Below, in pieces: positions 37,376-46,409 of a DNA stretch of 64,000 nt (position 1 is its first letter; each line of letters starts with the position of its first letter). Below the pieces are notes generated by a model. The model did no database searches. It had not been told where the DNA came from and worked only from the letters and a program-made list of their open reading frames with translations. The translations under genes were made by a program, and so were the position numbers. The stretch is from CAVPLM01 sp963713545 (GTDB taxonomy: Bacteria; Actinomycetota; Thermoleophilia; RBG-16-64-13), in assembly GCA_963713545.1 (NCBI GenBank), contig CAVQME010000010.1, positions 434,001 to 498,000 on the forward strand. Direction: 5' to 3'.

Positions 37376-39955
37376 TCAGGCCAGCCAGGCGTTGAAACGC
37401 AATCCCGAGTTCGGGTCGTATTCCTTCGCGAACGATTCCGGATATTTCTCCCGCCACTCCTGCATCTCCGCCAGGCTCAGCTTCTCCACCTCGACCAGGT
37501 AACCGCTCGTGGCCTGACCTGACGCATTCTTGGAGGTGGTACCGATGGGAGAGATGAGGTTGGGCGCGCCGCCCCGGTCGATCTCGCCCATCTTGATCCA
37601 GTCACAGCGCGCGCCGTGATCCATATAGGCCACCTGGGTACGGATGCGTTCGGTCACATACGCGCCCCCGAGCACGATGCCGCGCTCGTTGTAGACCTTG
37701 ACGATGTCGCCTGATTTGATGCCCCGCTTCGCGGCCTCCAGCGGGTTCAGCCACACCGGCTCGTACATGTAGCCGTCGATGCCCCTCACCTTGCCGGTGG
37801 TCGCTTCGCGAGTCCAGGGGATATCGTCGCACTGCGCATGCAGCCGCCACCGCGGATGGTTCGAGCACATCAGCAGCGGGTATTTCTTGGCGCGGAGGCT
37901 GGAGAGCCGCTCGTCGTGCGTCTCGCCCCGCTCCACCCACTTGGGGATGGGCGGCCGCTCGAGGTCGCACGGGAAGGTGGTAGCAAGAGCCTCGGAGTAG
38001 ATCTCGAGCAGCCCCGAGGGCGTCTGCAGCGGGTTCGCTTTGGGATCTTCGACGAACGCGTGCATGCCGGGCTTGTCCTTCTCCCAGTCGGGGGCGATAG
38101 GGACTACGTAGTAGCTCTTCTCGCGCAGTTCTTCCCAGCTGACCAGATCCTTGACCCCGGAGAGCTCGTAGGCGGTCTTGATCCACTCTTCGACCGTCTT
38201 GCCCTTGGTGAACTCGCCGAACAGTCCCATCGCCTTGGCTACCTCGCAGACCGCCTCGTAGTCGCTCTTCGACTCGCCGACGGGCTCCAGGCTCTTATCC
38301 TCGAGAAAGACGCTGAAGTACTGGGCGTCACGGTCGATGCCGAAGTCCTGCTCCTCGAGCTTGGTGTTCACCGGCAGGATGATGTCGGCAAACAGGGTGT
38401 CGTTCTCCAGCCAGGGATGCTGGACCACGACGCACTCGATCGACGGGTGCTGCAGGCCCTCGGCCACCTTATTGCCGAAGCCCCAGCAGGTGGTGCGGCA
38501 GGGCGTGTCGCTCCAGATCATGTGGATCTTACTGCCGCCCTCTTCCTTGGGGATGGGGTAGGTGTACTGCTTGAGCTGATCGGAGGTCGGACAGATCTGA
38601 GCCCCGCTGCCCCAGAACGTGAACGGCTCGTCGGAGAAGATGGCCTTCTCGATGAGGGTCTTCGGCAGCACCTGGGGCGGCGGCGGCCAGAAGTAGCCGT
38701 ACATGGAGCCCTGACGGGCTTCGGTGGCTTCGGTGGGCATGACCACCGAGCGGGGGAATCCCTTCCACCAGTTCTCCTGGTGCACGCCGGGTTTGCCCAA
38801 CCCCTGCATGGCCAGCAGCACCACTTCGAGCCGGGCCGGCTCGCTCGAATACGGTCCGCGGATCATGGAGCCGCCGAACGAGTGCATGATCGAGGTGACC
38901 CTCGTGGCGAACTCGCGGGCCAGGGCCTTGATGGTATAGCTGGGGACGCCGCACTTCTCCGCCGCCCACTTAGGCGTCTTGGCGACGCCGTCTTCCTTGC
39001 CGAGGACGTAGTCGGCGAACTTGTCGAAGCCTACGCTATACCGTTCGATGTAGTCCTTGTCGTACGTGCCTTCGGTGAGCCACACGTACACGATCGCTAG
39101 TTGCAGCGCGGCATCGGTGTTCGGCAGGATGGGGATCCACTTGTCGGCATGCACCGCCGCCCCATAGTTCACGTCGGGGCAGATGTAGACCTGCTTGATG
39201 CCGAGCTCCTCGAAGAAATACATGAGCCGGCTCGGCAGCCCCGCGATGTAGAACCACGGCGTGGTCTCGGGGTCGCAGCCCCAGAACAGCAGCTGCTCGC
39301 AATGCTCGGCCATATCCTTGACGATGTTCGTCTTGGGCTCCATGAGACCCACGGTCGAGTCCATCCCCCAGACGTGCTTTGCCCCCCAGTACCAGCCCTC
39401 CCAGCTGTCCGGCGTGCGGAACTGGTAGGTGCTGCCGCCGGTGAGCTTGAGGAACTCGAACTGGATGCCGTGGGCGGCATGCACGATCTTGGATTCGGCG
39501 TGCCCGTCGCCCTGGGAGAGGATGGCGTAGGGACCGTACTTCTTCTTGACGCGCGTGATCTCGCTCGCGATGAGCTTGGCCGCCTCTTCCCAAGAGATCC
39601 GCTCGAACTTGCTCAGACCGCGGTTCTGGGGGTTACGCTCGCCGTTCGGATCCCAGTCGACCCGCTTGAGCGGGTACTTGATGCGGTTCGGCGAGTAGAC
39701 CCGCTTCTTGTAGGCGAGGCTGAACGGCGCCAGGGCGATCTTGTAGCCCGGGTCGAACTCGACGCCCTTGACCACCATCTTCCAGGCGTTGAAATCCTTG
39801 GGATCGTATTTCTCATCGAGGTGCAGCGGCCGTATGCGGACGACCTTGCCGTTCATGGAATCGACGGCCGCGGGCATCGCCCCATGGCCACCCAGGGCCA
39901 TCCCCTTGATGGTCGTCTTGTCTTTTGTCTTAAGAGGCTTCGTGGGCTTTGCCAT
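37376..39955 (-). CDS. Transhydroxylase-type molybdopterin oxidoreductase, large subunit
   Basis: An 859-residue DMSO-reductase-family protein lacking the N-terminal Fe-S cysteines, as in pyrogallol transhydroxylase (AthL, ~875 residues). The Asp-Ser pair in TPDSWEGWYWGAKHVWG sits where AthL holds its Mo-ligating Ser and catalytic Asp. Other pterin-site segments: NRIKYPLKRVDWDPNGER, ILPNTDAALQLAIVYVW and a C-terminal YPLLMCSNHPRWRLHAQ. It pairs with the small subunit upstream (one-base overlap) and has AAGGAG five bases before the ATG. The substrate is unknown: a polyhydroxylated aromatic is likely, but catechol dehydroxylases and acetylene hydratase belong to the same broad clade. Confidence 0.82.
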   Translation of the reverse strand: MAKPTKPLKTKDKTTIKGMALGGHGAMPAAVDSMNGKVVRIRPLHLDEKYDPKDFNAWKMVVKGVEFDPGYKIALAPFSLAYKKRVYSPNRIKYPLKRVDWDPNGERNPQNRGLSKFERISWEEAAKLIASEITRVKKKYGPYAILSQGDGHAESKIVHAAHGIQFEFLKLTGGSTYQFRTPDSWEGWYWGAKHVWGMDSTVGLMEPKTNIVKDMAEHCEQLLFWGCDPETTPWFYIAGLPSRLMYFFEELGIKQVYICPDVNYGAAVHADKWIPILPNTDAALQLAIVYVWLTEGTYDKDYIERYSVGFDKFADYVLGKEDGVAKTPKWAAEKCGVPSYTIKALAREFATRVTSIMHSFGGSMIRGPYSSEPARLEVVLLAMQGLGKPGVHQENWWKGFPRSVVMPTEATEARQGSMYGYFWPPPPQVLPKTLIEKAIFSDEPFTFWGSGAQICPTSDQLKQYTYPIPKEEGGSKIHMIWSDTPCRTTCWGFGNKVAEGLQHPSIECVVVQHPWLENDTLFADIILPVNTKLEEQDFGIDRDAQYFSVFLEDKSLEPVGESKSDYEAVCEVAKAMGLFGEFTKGKTVEEWIKTAYELSGVKDLVSWEELREKSYYVVPIAPDWEKDKPGMHAFVEDPKANPLQTPSGLLEIYSEALATTFPCDLERPPIPKWVERGETHDERLSSLRAKKYPLLMCSNHPRWRLHAQCDDIPWTREATTGKVRGIDGYMYEPVWLNPLEAAKRGIKSGDIVKVYNERGIVLGGAYVTERIRTQVAYMDHGARCDWIKMGEIDRGGAPNLISPIGTTSKNASGQATSGYLVEVEKLSLAEMQEWREKYPESFAKEYDPNSGLRFNAWLA

Positions 39956-40782
39956 CACAGCTCCTTTGAGGCGGGCAGGGCGATGTCACCCAGGTTGACG
40001 TCCGCCGCAGTGCTGATCGCCTCGATCACTTCGCTCACCTGGTCCGCCTCGAGCTTCAGCAAGAACGACCGGTCGTCCTTGAGGCCCTTGAACCAGAAGT
40101 CGCCGTAGCCGTCGGTCTCGGTGGTGAAGGTCTCACCGCTGGCCGTGTCCGTGAGCGTGCAGCGAGCCCCGATGAGGACCTCGTCCGCCACCGGATCGAA
40201 CAAGGTACCGCCTATGAACCTCTTGGGCAGGTTGAGGTAGTAGACCCTGGTCTTGAGTCCGAGGTCGGGACGGTACGCTTCCGCCTTGGCGATCCACTGG
40301 GCGAGCTCCTCCTCCTCGCCAAAACGCAGGGCGTCCGTGGGGCACGCGTCGACGCAGCGAGGCGCCTGCCAGCCGTCATCGAGCAAATGAGCGCACCCGG
40401 TGCACTTCTGAGCGATATTGAGGCCCACGTTGAAGAAGAGGACGCCGTAAGGGCAGCTCTCCTCGCACAGCCTGCAGCCGGTGCAGACCTCGGGATCGAT
40501 GATGACCAGTCCGTCGTCGCGCTGGTAGATGGCGTCTTTCACCGGGCAGGCCCGCAGGCAGGGAGCGTCATCGCAGTGCATGCAGATCGCCGGTAGATAG
40601 GAGACCTTGACCCTCGGTACGCTTCCTCTCACTGTCTCCCTTATGCCGATCCAGAACTGCCCGGTCTCCGGCTGGGGCTTGGCATAGGGCGTCCAGTCGT
40701 TGGCGACGTGCTCGTCCTTGCAGGCTATCTGGCAGCAGTAACAGCCAACGCATCGTGAAAGGTCGATCACAAAGGCCTTCAT
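39955..40782 (-). CDS. Transhydroxylase-type Fe-S small subunit with C-terminal beta-barrel
   Basis: A 275-residue subunit, the same length as transhydroxylase AthB. Ferredoxin-like motifs CVGCYCCQIACKDEH, CMHCDDAPCLRACP, CTGCRLCEESCPYG and CTGCAHLL...CVDACP hold several [4Fe-4S] clusters. Residues ~195-275 form a Cna-B/transthyretin-like barrel (GARCTLTDTASGE, TDGYGDFWFKGL) that distinguishes the AthB group from ordinary NrfC/DmsB subunits. ATG at 40782 follows AGGAGGAG. No membrane anchor or Tat signal is present, so the complex is probably cytoplasmic. Confidence 0.85.
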   Translation of the reverse strand: MKAFVIDLSRCVGCYCCQIACKDEHVANDWTPYAKPQPETGQFWIGIRETVRGSVPRVKVSYLPAICMHCDDAPCLRACPVKDAIYQRDDGLVIIDPEVCTGCRLCEESCPYGVLFFNVGLNIAQKCTGCAHLLDDGWQAPRCVDACPTDALRFGEEEELAQWIAKAEAYRPDLGLKTRVYYLNLPKRFIGGTLFDPVADEVLIGARCTLTDTASGETFTTETDGYGDFWFKGLKDDRSFLLKLEADQVSEVIEAISTAADVNLGDIALPASKEL

Positions 40783-40854
40783 ACCATCTTCTCCTCCTGT
40801 GGATACCGACTCCAGGTCTTCAGCCGAGCGCGCCCGCTCCGCTTTGCCAAGCCC

Positions 40855-40887
40855 GTGGGGGCTTCGCCTTTCGGGCGAAGCCCCCAC
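40855..40887 (-). terminator. Terminator hairpin after the binding-protein gene
   Basis: A 14-bp perfect stem (40855-40868 with 40874-40887) and 5-base loop lies 33 bases past the stop of the minus-strand substrate-binding lipoprotein gene and before the small-subunit gene, insulating the two units. Confidence 0.7.
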
Positions 40888-40920
40888 CACGAAACCTGCA
40901 TGCCAAGGGCCGCGAAGGCC

Positions 40921-42120
40921 TCACCGCATGTCTTCGAAGACCACGTCCTCGTAGGTCTCGATCGGCACCCAGGCCATCCTGTCTCCGACCATCTTGGTCT
41001 CGAGGATGGACAGGTTGCCCTTGCCGACCCAGGCGTCTCCGTATTCGACGAAGCTCAAGGGGCCGAAGGGAGTGTCGAGAGATATGCCCGCGTAAGCCTC
41101 CTTGAGTGCCTCAGGTGAGGTGTCGCCGTCGGTCTTCTTGACCGCCTCGACGAACAGGTTCACCGCGATCCACCCGGCGGCGCTCTGGGCCTGGGGATAC
41201 TCTCCGTTCCACTGCGCCCGGTAATCCTCGACGAACTTCTTGTTCACCGAGTTGTCCAGCTCCGGGGAGTAGTAATCGACACCGACCTGACCGAGCGCGA
41301 TGTCACCGAGTTCAGCCATCTGAGCTTCGGTGAGGTTCAGGCACATCGGGCTGATCAGGGGAGCGCCGATGCTGTACTGATGATATTGCTGGATGAACAG
41401 AGTCAGTCCCGGTCCGAAGACCCAGTAGAGCACGCCGTCAGCCTTGGGCAGAGTCGTGAGGTACGGGCTGAAATCCATCGTGTCCATGGGGACGTATTCA
41501 CAGGCCGAGATCGTCCCGCCGGCTTCTTCGAACCCCTTCTGAAAACCTGCCTGTATCTCGTGAGCAGCAGTATCCTCGAAGTAGATGGCGCTCACGGTCT
41601 TGTAGCCGAGCTTCTCCCCCACGTATTTGCCGAAGTAGTAGCCGGTGCAGCTCAGGATACCCATGGGGATGAAGGAGAGCTTGTTGGCCGTCTTCAGGTT
41701 CTCGCTGGACCAGCCTAGCAGTGCGATCTCTGGTATCCCACCGGACTTGGCCAGGTAGTCGGTGACCGCGGCGGCAGAAGGCGCGAAAATGGGGCCGATG
41801 TGCGTCTGGATCCCGTCGCTCTCCACAAGCTTCCGCGCTTTGTCGACGGCCACGACCGGGTCGCCTCCATTATCCGCCTTCAGGTACTCGATCGGCCGCC
41901 CCAGCACCTCGGAATTCAGCTGTTTCAGCGCGGTCTGGATGCCGTGATCGGCCAGGGCCGCGTCCACCGACATGACGCCGGTGAAATCCTCGTTGTAGGC
42001 GATCTTGAACGGCTCCCCCGTCGCCGTCCCAGTATCGTCCGAGCCGCAGCTCGCGAAGACCAATCCGGAGGCTGCTAAAACAAGCGCTACGACCATGACA
42101 AGTAGTCTCTTTCTGAACAT
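40921..42120 (-). CDS. ABC transporter substrate-binding lipoprotein (branched-chain amino acid type)
   Basis: A 399-residue periplasmic-binding fold type I protein. The N-terminus has MFRKRLL, a hydrophobic core and lipobox FASC. The mature part begins with FKIAYNEDFTGVMS and contains VVAVDKARKLVESDGIQTHIGPIFAPS, typical of LivJ-like proteins, many of which bind aromatic acids rather than amino acids. No permease or ATPase genes are adjacent. Its position between two molybdoenzyme loci suggests uptake of an aromatic substrate (inference). Confidence 0.85.
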   Translation of the reverse strand: MFRKRLLVMVVALVLAASGLVFASCGSDDTGTATGEPFKIAYNEDFTGVMSVDAALADHGIQTALKQLNSEVLGRPIEYLKADNGGDPVVAVDKARKLVESDGIQTHIGPIFAPSAAAVTDYLAKSGGIPEIALLGWSSENLKTANKLSFIPMGILSCTGYYFGKYVGEKLGYKTVSAIYFEDTAAHEIQAGFQKGFEEAGGTISACEYVPMDTMDFSPYLTTLPKADGVLYWVFGPGLTLFIQQYHQYSIGAPLISPMCLNLTEAQMAELGDIALGQVGVDYYSPELDNSVNKKFVEDYRAQWNGEYPQAQSAAGWIAVNLFVEAVKKTDGDTSPEALKEAYAGISLDTPFGPLSFVEYGDAWVGKGNLSILETKMVGDRMAWVPIETYEDVVFEDMR

Positions 42121-42233
42121 GGCTTCCCCCTAACGCTCCTGAACCGTTTGGACAGACCTGCTGACGAGTAGTACAGGTAGCTGCGCAGCGCAAGTTGTCT
42201 CGGGCCGCACCTCCTTGTCTCGGGGTCCGCTCG

Positions 42234-42563
42234 CTATCGTGGTACATACAGGACGCTCTTCGGCATCGTCTCCATGAGTCGGGCCAATTCGCTCACCTCA
42301 CCATAGCTCATACAGGCCGACATGCAGTGCTTGACACAGGCCGGTTTCTCCCCGGCGGCAGTGCGGCGGGCGCAGAGGTCGCAGAGGTCGGTGGGGAAGG
42401 GGAGGAAGTCTACCTGCACCTTGTCCACCGTCTCCCGGGTCAAGTCTTTCACCATGATGCCCCAGCGCCCGGCAGGGTAGCCGTGCTCCTGCTTACAGGC
42501 CACCTCGCAGGTGTGACAGCCGGTGCAGTAGTCGTAGTTGATGAGGAGTCCCTTCTTAGCCAT
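42234..42563 (-). CDS. Small Fe-S electron-transfer subunit of molybdoenzyme
   Basis: A 109-residue protein with CTGCHTCEVACKQEH and CDLCARR...CVKHCMSACM, enough for one or two [4Fe-4S] clusters. Unlike the 275-residue partner at 39955-40782 it has no C-terminal barrel and fewer clusters. ATG at 42563 is preferred (GAGGAG five bases upstream) over GTG at 42569. It follows the truncated molybdoenzyme gene on the same strand and is presumably its partner. Confidence 0.8.
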   Translation of the reverse strand: MAKKGLLINYDYCTGCHTCEVACKQEHGYPAGRWGIMVKDLTRETVDKVQVDFLPFPTDLCDLCARRTAAGEKPACVKHCMSACMSYGEVSELARLMETMPKSVLYVPR

Positions 42564-42565
42564 GG

Positions 42566-43930
42566 TCACTCCTCTCCTTCTTTCATCTTCCTCACAGCCA
42601 CGAGCGGGGTCTTATACGGGCCGCCCCCGTAGCCGGAGGCGTCCCCAGGACCAGTCTCGACCAGGAGGTTGCAGTTGATGTCCCAGATGCCGTAGAGGTT
42701 GGGCTCTCTGCCTTCGGTCTCCGGGAGCCACCAGCCGTGGGGCACGCTCACCACTCTGGGGTGGACGATGGGGGTGACCTTGGCTTTGCGCTTGATCCGG
42801 CCCCGGTCGTTTTCGATCCTTACCCATTCGCCATCGTCGATGCCCAGTTCCGCCGCGGTCTTGGGGTGGATCTCCACGATGGGGTCGGGGTCGCATTCCC
42901 TGAGCCAGGGGATGTTGCGGTGCTCGGAATGGAAGAACACCGGGGAGCGCCGGCCGGTGACCATCACCAGCGGGTACTTCTTAGCAAGCTCAGGAGTGCG
43001 TACCTCGCTCTCCGGGGCTTCTGTATAGAAGGGGAGCGGATCCATACCAAGTCGGCAAAGCTGGTGGAGTAGAGCTCCAGCTTGCCCGTGGGGGTGCGGA
43101 AGCCCGGCTGCTTATCCGCGCGCAGCAGCCCCTTTTCGTAGCGACGGTACGGCCGGCTGGGGGTGTCTTTATCGGGGAACTTCCAGTGGCCGTCCTTCAG
43201 CTCGTCGAAGGTGTACCCGGAGGGCTTGAGGCGGTCGTCGATGAGGTCTTTCACCGTATCGAAGCGCCGACGGAGCTCGGGATTGAAGCGCTTGGCGAGC
43301 TCTAGGTTGATCTCCCAGTCCGATCGGCACTCCTCCACCTGGACAGCCGGCATCATCACCTGGAGCGGGCTCCACCAGGACCTGAGGCTCTCCTTCTCGG
43401 CTATGGAGGCCGCCGGCAGGATGAGGTCGGCCACGGCCATGGTGGTGGGGTTGGGGAAGAGGTCGACCACCACGTTGAATTCCATGGCCTTGAGGGCCTC
43501 ATAGTGCATCTTGGTGTCGGCCGCTTGGCCGCCCAGCATGTTGGTGGTCTGGATCCAGCAGGCCTTGATGGGATAGGGATCCCCGGTGAGCATCTGCTCG
43601 ACGGCTCGGTCCGGCTGACCCCAGCCCCGGAAGTTCTTAAGCAGAGCGAACTCCTGGGCCCCGATCCGTTTCTCGTTCATGCGCTTCACGAACTCTTCAC
43701 CGTAGAGCGAGTACAGCTCTTGCGTGGAGAAGGGATAGGTGGTCACATCGAAGGCCGGTTTGGCGATGACGTTGCCGCCGGGCACGTCCAAGTTGCCCGT
43801 GATCGACCACAGGTGGGCGATCGACTGGGCGATGGTGGTACCGGAGGGACCCATGTCGATGGGCACCCCCCACTGGATGGCGGCCGGTTTGGCTTTGGCG
43901 TAGGCGCGGGCGGCGGCGGCGATGAGGACC
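42566..43930 (-). pseudogene. Molybdopterin oxidoreductase, 5'-truncated and frameshifted
   Basis: The C-terminal ~455 residues of a DMSO-reductase-family enzyme: RAYAKAKPAAIQWGV, DMGPSGTTIAQSIAHLWSITGN, DVPGGNVIAKP, DLILPAASIAEKES, and the pterin-binding tail YPLVMVTGRRSPVFFHSEHR. A one-base deletion at 43046-43047 splits the last third. At about 43930 the coding similarity stops at an in-frame TAG and the sequence becomes the 3' half of a TetR gene on the other strand, so some 350 N-terminal residues are missing. Similar to acetylene hydratase/dehydroxylase-type enzymes; substrate unknown. Confidence 0.8.
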
Positions 43931-43935
43931 TACGC
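43926..43935. other. Rearrangement or assembly junction
   Basis: At this point a minus-strand molybdoenzyme gene and a plus-strand TetR gene both begin abruptly in mid-protein, back to back. One deletion, inversion or mis-join removes both 5' ends and the intervening promoter. Confidence 0.6.
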
Positions 43936-44220
43936 GAAGCATTGGGCCAGAAGGAGCTGACACTCGTCGAGGACCTGGTCGAGATCGTCAAGGAGGGCCA
44001 GTCTCAAGGAACGATCCGCCGGGACATGGACCCCTATCAGGTCGCCTGGATGATCGTGAGCCGCGCCTGGACGGAGGACATAGCCTACCTCATGGGTATC
44101 GTGGACCATTGGAGCCCGAGGCGGTCGAAGTGGATGCTCGAGCACATACTTGACCTGATAGCGGTCCCGCAGGCCCCTCGGCCCCCTACAGGCCCAGGCT
44201 CCGCGCGATCACGAGTCTGA
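43930..44220 (+). pseudogene. TetR-family regulator, C-terminal fragment
   Basis: About 96 residues resembling the ligand-binding half of a TetR regulator (LVEDLVEIVKEGQSQGTIRRD, YQVAWMIVSRAWTEDIAYL). The DNA-binding N-terminus is absent because the frame enters from the junction at 43930. The last 35 bases overlap the converging acyl-CoA dehydrogenase gene. An intact version probably regulated a fatty-acid or aromatic acyl-CoA gene set. Confidence 0.55.
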
Positions 44221-45326
44221 TTATCTCGGACGTGCCCTCACCGATCTCCAGCAGCTTGGCATCCCGCAGATAGCGCTCCACGGGGAACTCCTTCATGTAC
44301 CCGTACCCGCCGTGGATCTGGATGGCCTCCAGCGCCGCTTTGGTCGCGATCTCGGAGCCGAAAAGCTTGGCGTAGTTGGCCTCGCGGGAATAGGACTGGC
44401 CGGTGTCCTTCAGCCACGCCGCCTTCAGATACATGAGCCTCGCGAGCTCCACGTTCATGGCGATGTCGGCCAGCTTGAACTGGATGGCCTGGAAGCTGCC
44501 GATGGGCCGGCCGAACTGGAACCGCTCCTTGGCGTACTTGAGCGAGGCGTCGAGACAGGCCTGAGCTATCCCCACCCCCATCGCGCCGATGGCGATGCGG
44601 CCGCCGTCGAGCACCACCAGGAACTGCTTGAAGCCCTCTCCCCGCGCGCCCAGAAGGTTCTTCTCGGGCACCCGCACGTTGTCGAAGGACAGCTCCGTGG
44701 TATTGGAGCCGTGGAGGCCCATCTTCTCGTAGGACGATCGTATGGTGAACCCCGGCGTCCCGGTGGGCACGATGATGTCGCTGATGCCGCGCGTGCCCTT
44801 GCCTTTGTCGGTCACAGCGGTGATGGTGACGAACTTGGCGTAGCTCGCGTTGGTGATGTAGCACTTGGAGCCGTTGATGACCCACTCACCGTCCTCCAGC
44901 ACGGCGGCGGTCTTGGTGCCACCGGCATCGGAGCCGGCCTCCGGCTCGGTGAGCCCGAACGAGCCCATGCTCTCCCCGCTGCACAGCTGAGGAAGATACT
45001 CGTCGCTTCTGCTCCTCGGTCCCAAAGAGGTAGATGGGCATGCAGCCCAGCGAGATGTGCGCCTCGTAGGTCAGGCCCGTCGACCCGCAGGCCCGGGTGA
45101 TCTCCTCGAGCGCCAGGCAGTAACTGGTGTAGTCCGCCCCCGACCCCCCGTATTCCTCCGCTATCGGCAGGCCCATCAGCCCAAGCTCGGCCATATGCTT
45201 GAGGATCTCCACCGGGAAGGCGCCGGTCCGGTCGATCTCCGCCGCCTGGGGTACGATCTCGCGCTGGGCGAAGTCTCTGACCGTGTCACGTATCAGCTGT
45301 TGATCTTCTGTTAGGTCGAAGTCCAC
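44186..45326 (-). pseudogene. Acyl-CoA dehydrogenase, one frameshift
   Basis: A ~380-residue flavoprotein when joined. The N-terminal part has FDLTEDQQLIRDTVRDFAQ and EYGGSGADYTSY; the C-terminal part has GSFGLTEPEAGSDAGG, the FAD/substrate strand CYITNASYAKFVTITA, AKLFGSEIATKAALEAIQIHGGYGYMKEFPVERYLRDA and the usual end. An extra base within 44999-45002 (after EEQKRR) breaks the frame. All key motifs are intact, so the gene may be functional if the base is a sequence error. GTG start at 45326. Confidence 0.85.
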
Positions 45327-45510
45327 GTTCTCCCGCTTTCGCTCTGGCCTGGATCTCTACTGCTGTCGATCTACATGCCGACTCACCGACCGCCTTGTGC
45401 AGCCGCGGGGGTGCCACCGTGCCACCGCCGAGCGCAGATCGTCCCCGAAATTGCCGCCGGCGAAGTAGAATACCCTGCGCACAACGATACGACACGGTAG
45501 GAAGACCCGA

Positions 45511-46062
45511 ATGATCCAGATCCGATGGCACGGTAGAGGAGGACAGGGAGCCATAACGGCGGCGAAGATCTTCGCCACGGCGGCTTTCAAGTCGGGATAC
45601 ACCGGGGTGGTCATGGCCCCGACCTTCGGCACCGAACGGCGCGGCGCTCCCGTCTATACCTCCCTCAAGATAGCCAGGGAGAAGATCTACGACATCTCCC
45701 CGATCGAGACCCCGGATATCGTGGTCGTCCTCGACCATCTTCTGCTGACCGAGGCGGACGTGACCGGCGGGCTCAAAGACGGTGGGCTCATCGTCCTCAA
45801 CACCCCCAAACCCCCGACCGCCTATGACTTCGACGGCCGGCGGTTGGCCGTGGCCGACGTCACCGCTCTGTCCGTGGAGGCGGGGCTGCGGCAGGGGATG
45901 GTGAACTCCGGTATCATCGGGGCCCTGTGCCGGGCGGTCGACCTCGTGCCGTTCGATCTCGTGCTCGAGGAGATCGAGGCGGAATTCGCCACGAGGAAAC
46001 CCCAGGCCAACGCGCAGGCAGCCAGGCTCGCCTACGAGAAGACCATCGTGGGAGACGCGTGA
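45511..46062 (+). CDS. porC: Pyruvate/2-oxoacid:ferredoxin oxidoreductase gamma subunit
   Basis: A 183-residue gamma subunit: MIQIRWHGRGGQGAITAAKI opening, FGTERRGAPVYTSLKI and DIVVVLDHLLL. Differs from the 36245-36799 gamma chain in the RRGAPV loop, which fits pyruvate-type enzymes. First gene of a gamma-delta-alpha-beta operon; its stop overlaps the delta start. Confidence 0.85.
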   Translation: MIQIRWHGRGGQGAITAAKIFATAAFKSGYTGVVMAPTFGTERRGAPVYTSLKIAREKIYDISPIETPDIVVVLDHLLLTEADVTGGLKDGGLIVLNTPKPPTAYDFDGRRLAVADVTALSVEAGLRQGMVNSGIIGALCRAVDLVPFDLVLEEIEAEFATRKPQANAQAARLAYEKTIVGDA

Positions 46063-46409
46063 TGGGGACCAGGGGATATCGCTACAAGACGTCTCACAGC
46101 CTGTCCGGCCCCGGTGACGGCGGCAGGACCGGCTCCTGGCGCGTCCAGCGGCCGGTCCTCAATACCGACCTTTGCACCCCGGCCAAGCGCGGCGCGGAGG
46201 CTTGCTTCATCTGCTGGCTCTACTGCCCCGACTGCGTGATCTCGCGCACCATCCCCCCCACCATCGACTACGAGTACTGCAAAGGCTGCGCGATCTGCGC
46301 CGAAGAGTGCCCCACCAAGGCCATCACCATGGTGGACGAGGCCGAGCGGGTAGAGGGCGACGACGTGCCGGAGGCCTGCTCCTACGACGGACCGCGGCCA
46401 TGCACATAA
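46062..46409 (+). CDS. porD: Pyruvate/2-oxoacid:ferredoxin oxidoreductase delta (ferredoxin) subunit
   Basis: A 115-residue subunit. The C-terminal half has CKGCAICAEECP; the first cluster site is CFICWLYCPDCV, preceded by CTPAKRGAE. Residues 1-40 are a longer leader than in most PorD proteins. ATG at 46062 overlaps the gamma stop; the alpha gene starts ten bases before this gene ends. Confidence 0.83.
   Translation: MGTRGYRYKTSHSLSGPGDGGRTGSWRVQRPVLNTDLCTPAKRGAEACFICWLYCPDCVISRTIPPTIDYEYCKGCAICAEECPTKAITMVDEAERVEGDDVPEACSYDGPRPCT

Noticed and set aside
43504..43925. 5' part of the 238-codon plus-strand ORF before the TetR segment
   Set aside because: This part is antisense to the molybdoenzyme; only the portion after 43930 resembles a regulator.
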